In this document: positions 54,106-61,089 of the stretch, piece by piece
How positions within the stretch are numbered: position 1 is the stretch's first letter
Layout: each line of letters opens with the position of its first letter
From: Flavobacteriaceae bacterium PS02336
Lineage (GTDB): Bacteria; Bacteroidota; Bacteroidia; Flavobacteriales; Flavobacteriaceae
Length of the DNA stretch: 64,000 bases
Assembly (NCBI GenBank): GCA_029960065.1
Contig: JASCOF010000001.1
Coordinates: 1,240,001-1,304,000 of the forward strand
Direction of reading: 5' to 3'
Made by a program: the position numbers and the translations under genes
The notes under the pieces: model-generated
Databases searched by the model: none
What the model saw: only the letters and a program-made list of their open reading frames with translations
What the model was told of the DNA's origin: nothing

Positions 54106-56487
54106 ATGAAAACTAAAAAGTATGTAAAACTCATTTTCTTTTTTAGTATAAATGTTTTATCGGTACTTTATGTAAATGCACAAGATGTATTGCCATTTCC
54201 TCCAGCTCCATCTGCTTCTCAGGCTGGAGTAACAATTGAAACATCGAGTTATAAAAAGAGAACAGAACCAAAACATTTGCCGGCAGATGCACCAAATATT
54301 CTAATTATATTAATGGATGATGCAGGACCAGGTGCTCCTTCAACCTATGGAGGAGAAATAAACACGCCAACATTATCCAGAGTTGCCAATACGGGAATTT
54401 CATATAATCGTTTTCATTCAACAGCTATGTGTTCCCCAACTCGTGCTTCTTTGCTTACAGGACGCAATCATACTCGTGTGGGCAATGGCCAGATTGCAGC
54501 TATTGCGAATGATTTTGATGGTTTTAGCGGTACTATTCCAAAGAGTTCTGCGACAATAGCGGAGATTTTAAAAGATTATGGTTACAATACCGCAGCATTT
54601 GGTAAATGGCACAATACTCCCGAAGAGCAAATTACTTCAAAAGGCCCTTTCGATTATTGGCCGACAGGTTATGGATTCGAATATTTTTATGGTTTTTTGG
54701 CGGGAGAAGCTTCACAGTATGAACCTACTTTGGTAAGAAATACATCTTATGTAGAGCATCCAAAAACTTCTGGAGGACATGATTATTACCATTTATCCGA
54801 AGATCTTGCTGACGATGCAGTGCTCTGGCTAAGGGAACAAAAAGCATATGCGCCGGAAAAGCCCTTTTTTGTATACTGGGCGCCTGGTGCCGCTCACGGT
54901 CCGCATCATGTGATGAAAGAATGGGCTGATAAATACAAGGGAAAATTTGATGACGGTTGGGATGCTTATCGCGAAAGAGTATTTAAACGGGAGAAAGATA
55001 TAGGATGGATTCCGCAAAATACAATTCTTACGCCAAGAGCAGCTTCTATGACTGCATGGGCAGATATTCCGGAAACGGAAAAACCTTTTCAGCGCCGACT
55101 TATGGAAATATGGGCGGGTTTTGCTGAACATGCCGATTTTAATGCAGGAAGAGTTATTGACGAGATCGAAAAACTGGGAGAACTGGATAATACGATTATT
55201 ATTTACATCTGGGGAGACAATGGTTCTTCTTCAGAAGGTCTAAATGGAACAATCAGTGAACAATTGGCTCAAAATGCCATTCCAACAAAAATAGAACAGC
55301 ATATTACGGCTTTAAATGAATTAGGAGGTTTAGATGTCTTAGGCGGACCAAAAACCGACAATATGTTTAATGCCGGATGGGCGTGGGCAACGAGCACTCC
55401 TTATCAGGGAACAAAATTGCAGGGTGCTTATTTTGGAGGAACCCGTCAGCCTATGGCAGTTTCATGGCCTAAAGGAATTAAACATGATAAAACGCCAAGA
55501 CCACAGTTTCATCATGTAATCGATATTGCCGCAACTATATATGAAATCGATAAAATTCCAGTGCCAAAAGTAGTAAATGGTTTTGCGCAAGATGAATTGG
55601 ATGGAGTAAGTATGGTTTATACATTCACAGATCCAAAAGCAAAAGGGACGCGCCATACACAGTTTTTTGATATTATGGCAAGTAGAGGTATTTATAATGA
55701 CGGTTGGTTTGCAAGTGCTCGAGGACCAAGAGAACCGTGGGTAGGAGGAATTCCGAAAGGCATTAAACAATGGTCTCCTCTTACAGATACCTGGCAGTTA
55801 TACAATCTCGATCAGGATTGGTCACAGGCAGTTGATTTGGCTGCAAAAGAGCCTAAAAAACTGGAAGAGATGAAAGCCTTATTTTTAACAGAATCAGCAA
55901 AAAACAGAAATCTTCCAATTGGTGGCGGATTATGGTCAACCGCGCTTTATCACCCTGAAGATGCACCTGCTTCGCCTTTGACAGAATGGACTTTTGATTC
56001 GCCCATAAAAGGTATGCCGGAATCTGCGGCTCCCAAATTAGGAAAAGTAAGCAGCACCGTAACGATGGAGGTTGAAGTTCCTGAAAATGCAAACGGAGTT
56101 TTGTATGCCTTAGCGGGGTTTTCGGGAGGCGTTACCTGCTATGTAAAAGACGGTTATTTAAACTACGAATTTAACTTATTTGAAATACAGCGTACTAAAA
56201 TTAAATCAAAAGATAAACTGCCAAAAGGAAAAGTAAAAATTGAAGTTGAGTCAAAATTGGTGGATAAAATTGGAGGTTCAATGAATGTAACATTGAAAGT
56301 TAATGGAGCGACAGTTGGACAAGGAACTGTTCCGACAGCAATGTCTCTTCATTTTACCTCAAATGCGACATTTGATATTGGTACCGATTTAGATTCTCCT
56401 GTTTCTTTAGACTATTTTGATCAGGCTCCATTTTCATTTAATGGGAAAATAGGGAAAACTAAAATTGCTTATTTAAAGAAAAGTTGA
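54106..56487 (+). CDS. Arylsulfatase-like enzyme 3
   Basis: Encodes 793 residues, a close paralogue of the gene before it. Signal peptide ends near VLYVNAQ. Core motifs: NILIILMDDAGPGAPSTYGG, AMCSPTRASLLTGRNH with Cys109 (C-x-P-T-R), FGKWHNTPEEQ, VYWAPGAAHGPHHVM and YIWGDNGSSSEG. The same C-terminal beta-sandwich follows (GVLYALAGFSGGVTCYVKDG). The Thr in CSPTR in place of Ser is common in active sulfatases. Ends before a strong terminator at 56547. Confidence 0.92.
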   Translation: MKTKKYVKLIFFFSINVLSVLYVNAQDVLPFPPAPSASQAGVTIETSSYKKRTEPKHLPADAPNILIILMDDAGPGAPSTYGGEINTPTLSRVANTGISYNRFHSTAMCSPTRASLLTGRNHTRVGNGQIAAIANDFDGFSGTIPKSSATIAEILKDYGYNTAAFGKWHNTPEEQITSKGPFDYWPTGYGFEYFYGFLAGEASQYEPTLVRNTSYVEHPKTSGGHDYYHLSEDLADDAVLWLREQKAYAPEKPFFVYWAPGAAHGPHHVMKEWADKYKGKFDDGWDAYRERVFKREKDIGWIPQNTILTPRAASMTAWADIPETEKPFQRRLMEIWAGFAEHADFNAGRVIDEIEKLGELDNTIIIYIWGDNGSSSEGLNGTISEQLAQNAIPTKIEQHITALNELGGLDVLGGPKTDNMFNAGWAWATSTPYQGTKLQGAYFGGTRQPMAVSWPKGIKHDKTPRPQFHHVIDIAATIYEIDKIPVPKVVNGFAQDELDGVSMVYTFTDPKAKGTRHTQFFDIMASRGIYNDGWFASARGPREPWVGGIPKGIKQWSPLTDTWQLYNLDQDWSQAVDLAAKEPKKLEEMKALFLTESAKNRNLPIGGGLWSTALYHPEDAPASPLTEWTFDSPIKGMPESAAPKLGKVSSTVTMEVEVPENANGVLYALAGFSGGVTCYVKDGYLNYEFNLFEIQRTKIKSKDKLPKGKVKIEVESKLVDKIGGSMNVTLKVNGATVGQGTVPTAMSLHFTSNATFDIGTDLDSPVSLDYFDQAPFSFNGKIGKTKIAYLKKS

Positions 56488-56546
56488 TAAAGCAGATGTT
56501 TTTATTCTGAATTCCTGTCTACACTTAATGTACCCAAAGACAAAAA

Positions 56547-56576
56547 AAAATCCCATTTCGTTAGAAATGGGATTTT
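56547..56576. terminator. Strong bidirectional terminator after the sulfatases
   Basis: AAAATCCCATTTC, GTTA loop, GAAATGGGATTTT with an A9 run on one side (T9 on the minus strand). Near-identical to the hairpin at 28883-28912. Confidence 0.9.
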
Positions 56577-56585
56577 AATTTTTTG

Positions 56586-56840
56586 TGACCTCTACGGGAC
56601 AAATTACAATAAATTTTTTGGAAGATTTGAAGAGATTGGCTTACTACAGGTAGTGTCTGTCTTTCATTGGCTTTATAATTTTGGTTTAGATGTACCGTCG
56701 GGGATTGATGTAAGAATTATTAAAACTCAAATGATTCATGGCATTAAGCTACTATGTAAATTTACAAATTTAATGGAGTATTTTAAAAGAATGTTTTAAG
56801 TTATGGCAGGATTGTCTTTCTTTGGCTCTATGAATTACTG
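56586..56840 (+). repeat. Dispersed repeat, copy 1 (left flank of HlyD/S41 segment)
   Basis: About 255 bases collinear with 59773-60024. It begins TGACCTCTACGGGACAAATT and contains GAAGATTTGAAGAGATTGGC, TGTCTGTCTTTCATTGGCTT, GATTCATGGCATTAAGCT and GGATTGTCTTTCTTTGGCTC. The unit includes two internal related blocks. The first bases resemble the complement of a tRNA 3' end (…TCC[T/C]GT-GAGGTCA). Confidence 0.75.
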
Positions 56841-56872
56841 CCTGTTATTTAGATTTTGTGGCACAAAGTTAA

Positions 56873-57322
56873 TCTCTTTCACTGGCCTATACGCTGAAAT
56901 CTTCGGTTAGTGGAGTGGTTACTTTTTTGCAGGTTTGGAATGAAAATCAGACCATAAACGTGGGAGATAATGTGTTTTCAATAATTCCTGACGCAAAAAA
57001 TATTTTTATTGGAAAGGTGAAAGCTCCGGCATTAAACTCAGGAAAGTTAAAGGTAGGGCAGCGTGTAAATATTCGTTTGGCGAACTTTCCTGATCGTGAA
57101 TTTGGTGTTTTAAAAGGAGAAATCAAAAACATTTCATTAGTTCCGGATAAAGAAGGAAACTTGTTACTGGATGCATCACTACCAAATGGATTAAAAACTT
57201 CTTACGATAAACAAATTGTTTTTCAGCAGGAAATGAAGGGAGATGCGGAAATTATCACGGAAGATTTAAGATTGTTGGAGCGAGTACTTTATCAGTTTAA
57301 AAGTATATTTGAACAGTTATAA
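56873..57322 (+). pseudogene. 5'-truncated HlyD-family (membrane-fusion) protein
   Basis: The frame is open from 56873 (after a TAA): SLSLAYTLKSSVSGVVTFLQ, then VWNENQTINVGDNVFSIIPD and a C-terminal LVPDKEGNLLLDASLPNG block. This is the lipoyl/beta-barrel and C-terminal part of an HlyD-type periplasmic adaptor of a secretion ABC system. The N-terminal membrane helix and coiled coil are missing. A 135-aa product could start at GTG 56915, but without an anchor it is unlikely to work. The break lies right beside repeat copy 1. Confidence 0.75.
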
Positions 57323-57576
57323 GGTAAAATAGAATTCAAATCAATAATTAAAATAAACTAGTCCAAACTAGTTAAAAGTTTTAATTTTTTTTGAAGATTT
57401 TTTATAAGCCTACAATTTAATTTTTTTTTAAACTGTAAAAAAAACACATAGAAAAAATAGGAATAACATAAAAAAACAACAATGCTTCTTGTTTTTTTTT
57501 GTAATTTTTTTTATTATAAATTTTATTAAAATTTTGATAAATTTGAAACACTTAACTACATAACCCCTAATAAATA

Positions 57577-59217
57577 ATGAAAAAGAACATTTTAATTGCA
57601 TTCCTTCTATTGCTAGGCCAGATAGCTTTTGCAAACTATACATTAACTGAAAATCAAAAACTTTTTGCAACATGCAAGATATGGGGTTTTCTTAAGTATT
57701 ATCATCCCAAGGTGGCAAGTGGAAGTTTTAATTGGGATGAGCAACTTTTCAAAATATTGCCAAAAGTGGAAGAGGCAAAGACCGATATCGAGTTCTCAAA
57801 AGTTATGGAAAAGTGGATTGTTTCATTAGGTAAAGTTGAAGCCTATAAAGCTGAAATTCCCAATGAACAAATTGATTATTTTGATAAGAACTTTGATCTT
57901 TCATGGATACAGAATACAATTTTCTTTTCCAAGGAACTTTCTCAAAAACTCAGATTTATCGAACAGAATAAAATTAAAGGTAAGCAATATTACATTGAGC
58001 CGGGAATTTCATTTACAAATGAAGTTGAATATGAAGAATTCAATGATAAAAATAAAAATTTCCGTCTGCTGCTTTTGTTTCGTTTCTGGAATTATGTTGA
58101 ATATTTCTTTCCCTACAAGTATCAAATGGATCAAAATTGGGATTTGTCTTTAACCGAATTCCTGCCCAGAACAGTTAATCCTATTTCAGAAACTGATTAT
58201 TATTTGTCACTAAAAGAATTAAGCGCTAAGTTAAATGATACACATGCCTCATTCGGTGCGAATAAGCTGTTTGACTATTTTGGACGCAATTTTGTTCCCT
58301 TTAAGGTTAAATTTATCGATAACAAAGCAGTTGTTGTTGGTTTTGAGAATCAATCGCTGTCTGAAATAAATGATATAAAAGTTGGAGATGTTATAACAAA
58401 AGTGGAAGGGAAATCTATAGAGGACCTTTTAGAAGAAAATTGCAAATACATAGAAGGTTCAAATTATGCCGCAATATTAAACAATATAAGCTGGACCATT
58501 TTTAACGGAAAAACCAATACTGTAGAAATTGAGTTTGAAAGAAATGGTAAAAGGGATGTAAAAAGAATAAATCGATATTCATATCAGGATTTAAAAATTA
58601 ATTATGAGGACTATAGTGAGAAATATAAGTTGTTAGAAGAAAAAATAGGTTATGTTAACATGGCTGTGTTAACAACGGAAGATGTTTCGGGAATGATGGA
58701 AAAGTTTAAAAATACTAAAGCTATTATTTTTGATATTCGGAATTACCCGCAAGGAACCAATTTTGCTATAGCGGAATATTTAAATCCAGAGCCAAAAGAT
58801 TTTGTAAAATCAATTGATGCTGATTTGACTTCTCCAGGTCGTTTTATATGGAGGAGAAACGAAGAACCCTGCGGAAAAATTAATCCCGATTATTACAAGG
58901 GAAATGTTATTCTTTTAGTGAATGAGAAATCGATAAGTCATTCGGAATTTACAGCTATGACATTAAAAGTTGCTCCCAAAACCACTATAATTGGAAGTCA
59001 GACAGCAGGTTCAGACGGTGCAAATTATAGATTTCAGATTATGAAAGGTATTTGGTCTTCATTTACAACTTATGGTGTTTTTTATCCCAATAAAAAAGAA
59101 ACGCAGCGTATTGGTATAGTTCCAGACATTGAAGTGAAACAAACTATTTTGGGTATTCAACAAGGAAAGGATGAAATTTTAGAGAGAGCAATTATATTTG
59201 CAAATACTTCAAAATAG
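57577..59217 (+). CDS. S41-family (C-terminal-processing-type) peptidase with PDZ domain
   Basis: Encodes 546 residues with a signal peptide (MKKNILIAFLLLLGQIAFA-N). N-terminal helical S41 region (ATCKIWGFLKYYHPKVASGS), PDZ-like segment (SLSEINDIKVGDVITKVEGK, about 258-285), then the catalytic core: AIIFDIRNYPQGTNFAIAEY and VNEKSISHSEFTAMTLKVAP, where Ser454 in S-x-S-H-S-E is the probable nucleophile. GSQTAGSDG follows. A periplasmic protease. It lies alone between two copies of a direct repeat and is followed by a hairpin at 59330. Confidence 0.92.
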   Translation: MKKNILIAFLLLLGQIAFANYTLTENQKLFATCKIWGFLKYYHPKVASGSFNWDEQLFKILPKVEEAKTDIEFSKVMEKWIVSLGKVEAYKAEIPNEQIDYFDKNFDLSWIQNTIFFSKELSQKLRFIEQNKIKGKQYYIEPGISFTNEVEYEEFNDKNKNFRLLLLFRFWNYVEYFFPYKYQMDQNWDLSLTEFLPRTVNPISETDYYLSLKELSAKLNDTHASFGANKLFDYFGRNFVPFKVKFIDNKAVVVGFENQSLSEINDIKVGDVITKVEGKSIEDLLEENCKYIEGSNYAAILNNISWTIFNGKTNTVEIEFERNGKRDVKRINRYSYQDLKINYEDYSEKYKLLEEKIGYVNMAVLTTEDVSGMMEKFKNTKAIIFDIRNYPQGTNFAIAEYLNPEPKDFVKSIDADLTSPGRFIWRRNEEPCGKINPDYYKGNVILLVNEKSISHSEFTAMTLKVAPKTTIIGSQTAGSDGANYRFQIMKGIWSSFTTYGVFYPNKKETQRIGIVPDIEVKQTILGIQQGKDEILERAIIFANTSK

Positions 59218-59329
59218 CTAGAAAGCTTTTTAAAGAAAAGTATTCCTATATGTTTCAAAGTTATTGTAATAAAATTTTAGTTTTCTAAATTTAATATATT
59301 TTGTATGTAGTTAATATCAGTTGTGACGA

Positions 59330-59366
59330 ACAAAAAAAGATGAGCATATTGTTCATCTTTTTTTGT
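59330..59366. terminator. Terminator after the S41 peptidase gene
   Basis: ACAAAAAAAGATGA pairs with TCATCTTTTTTTGT around a nine-base loop, followed by T-rich sequence. 110 bases past the stop codon. Confidence 0.85.
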
Positions 59367-59668
59367 TTTAATACTATACCGTTTTTGTTGTAAAGGAAAT
59401 TACTCAATTTTTTCCTCAGTCGAACAAAAAGGTATAATCGAAGATATGAGAGCGAAAAATTAATTTGTACTGAAATAATTATAGATTTTGAAATTCAGAT
59501 TTCATTATTTGTCATTGGATAGCAATTGAAAACAATTTGGGGATTGTATACGGGCAATTTCTATTATATTTTTAGGGTTCGAATCCTGTTAGCTTATCGA
59601 ATGCTAAATCAACTATCTGTGCTGTTTTTTATATAAATATATACACTCAAGCAATTTAGCTGTTTTTT

Positions 59669-59735
59669 TAAAGAAAGAAATTAAAAGCAAAAAGTGATTC
59701 AAAGCCAGCGTGTTTAGTAGTGTAAATAAAAAAAT
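59669..59735 (+). repeat. Second copy of the short non-coding repeat at 45157-45221
   Basis: Diverged, collinear match to the other copy; it runs directly into the hairpin at 59734. Bases 59367-59668 hold nothing recognisable. Confidence 0.45.
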
Positions 59736-59763
59736 GGCGCCAATTGTCTTCAATTGGCGCCAT
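59734..59763 (-). terminator. GC-rich perfect hairpin, minus-strand terminator
   Basis: ATGGCGCCAATTG, loop TCTT, CAATTGGCGCCAT. A run of A on the plus strand to its left gives a T tail on the minus strand. Placed directly beside repeat copy 2, as the 56547 hairpin is beside copy 1. Confidence 0.7.
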
Positions 59764-59772
59764 CTGGCTGAG

Positions 59773-60024
59773 TGACCTCGACAGGACAAATTACAACATC
59801 ATTTTTGGATGATTTGAAGAAATTGGCTTTCTATATGTAGTGGTCTGTCTTCCATTGGCTTTGTAAATTTGGTTTAGATGTCCTGTTGGGGATTGATGCA
59901 AAAATTATAAAAACTCAATTGATTCATCGCATTAAACTGATATATAAATTTACAAAATTTATGGAGGATTTGAAAAGAATATTTTAAGTTAAGGAAGGAT
60001 TGTCTTTCTTTGGCTCTATTAACT
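59773..60024 (+). repeat. Dispersed repeat, copy 2 (right flank of HlyD/S41 segment)
   Basis: Begins TGACCTCGACAGGACAAATT and matches copy 1 throughout: GATGATTTGAAGAAATTGGC, TGTCTTCCATTGGCTTTG, GATTCATCGCATTAAACTG, GGAGGATTTGAAAAGAATAT, GGATTGTCTTTCTTTGGCTC. Both copies keep a related open stretch reading FGLDV...GID...IIKTQ.IH.IKL in one frame. Bases 60025-60198 contain nothing else recognised. Confidence 0.75.
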
Positions 60025-60198
60025 ACTTTTTTGGATTTTAAAAAAAATCTTGACGTGCTAACTAAGAATGAAGTTAAAAATAACGGTGAATTTTTGCACC
60101 GTTATTTTTTTACATCTAATGTTCAATGAAAGGAAATATTTAAAATTTGCCTTAACTTTTTGTGTAAAAAAAGTAGAAAATACAAATCGCACTACGAA

Positions 60199-61089
60199 TT
60201 ATTTTGCTGTAATTTCTGAAGAACTTTCTAATTCTGAAAGAAGTAGCTCAGGCGTAGCTTGAAGTAGCTCCGAATCTTTAATGAATTTATAATTGATTAG
60301 AAATAAAAAATTTTCTAGTGTTAGTGGAATTATAATACCACATTCGAAAAGGAATTTTATAGCATCATTTCTGTCAACTTTGTATAATTCTTTTAGCGTA
60401 GGTGGCGTAATTAGCTGAGCTATTTTTTCTGACAAGAAAAAACTTTCCAATTTAAGTCTAAATTTTGTTCGTAACATTGCCACAACATCGAATGCTTTAA
60501 AATGTCTAAAACTTAGTTGGTCAAATAATCTTAATGTTGCGTACTCGCTCGTTTCTAACGTTGCTAATATGCCATTAAAACTTCTGGATAAATCTTTATT
60601 GTCTTTCCAATCGTCACGGCATTTGTAACGTAAATCATGATCAATTTCGTGCCAACCCTCTGAGAGTATAGTTCTTAATTGTATTTCAAATGTTCCGTCT
60701 AAAGCAGGATCATTTGTAGTGGCTTTGAATTCTGCTAAACTTTCTGTAGGAAGCTGGCAAACTAAGTTGATGCGAATCGGCTCAAAATTTGTTTCAGTAG
60801 TTTTATCTATAGTTTCCTCAACTATGTTATAAAGTTTGGCTAGTCTAGAATGAACAATTGCGATATCATCAGGAAAATAAAGAACTATTCTAATCCCAAT
60901 TATATCTCGTATTAATTTTGTCTTTCCATCGTAATATCCAGGACCTTTCATTTTCTTTTTGGACTCGATTGATGAAAGAGACTTTACTCTTTCAAAAATT
61001 CTGAAGAATATTCCAACTCTCAAAAACTCATCTTCCATACTATTTAAAAGATTTCTAGACAACCTGTTTAAATTTATGCTTTGATCCAT
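60199..61089 (-). CDS. RelA/SpoT-domain nucleotidyltransferase-like protein paired with NACHT NTPase
   Basis: Encodes 296 residues. The RelA/SpoT synthetase fold is seen in FERVKSLSSIESKKKMKG (32-49), LIRDIIGIRIVLYFPDD (59-75), EIQLRT (135-140, carrying the catalytic Glu) and GWHEIDHDLRYK (145-156). Where classic (p)ppGpp synthetases have the GYxSxH segment with a GDP/GTP-stacking Tyr, this protein has NFEPIRINLV (101-110). The substrate or activity may therefore differ. The C-terminal 130 residues are not recognised. Its ATG shares one base with the stop of the NACHT gene upstream, so expression is coupled. A growth-arresting effector or tRNA/nucleotide pyrophosphokinase is a reasonable inference. 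Confidence 0.85.
   Translation of the reverse strand: MDQSINLNRLSRNLLNSMEDEFLRVGIFFRIFERVKSLSSIESKKKMKGPGYYDGKTKLIRDIIGIRIVLYFPDDIAIVHSRLAKLYNIVEETIDKTTETNFEPIRINLVCQLPTESLAEFKATTNDPALDGTFEIQLRTILSEGWHEIDHDLRYKCRDDWKDNKDLSRSFNGILATLETSEYATLRLFDQLSFRHFKAFDVVAMLRTKFRLKLESFFLSEKIAQLITPPTLKELYKVDRNDAIKFLFECGIIIPLTLENFLFLINYKFIKDSELLQATPELLLSELESSSEITAK

Noticed and set aside
59572..59596. GGGTTCGAATCCTGTTAGC, which looks like a tRNA T-arm.
   Set aside because: The stem does not pair and no acceptor or anticodon arm can be drawn on either side. At best a tRNA fragment.
60068..60262. A 64-codon plus-strand frame overlapping the end of the RelA/SpoT-domain gene.
   Set aside because: No recognisable features, runs into a well-supported gene on the other strand, and composition is that of non-coding AT-rich DNA.
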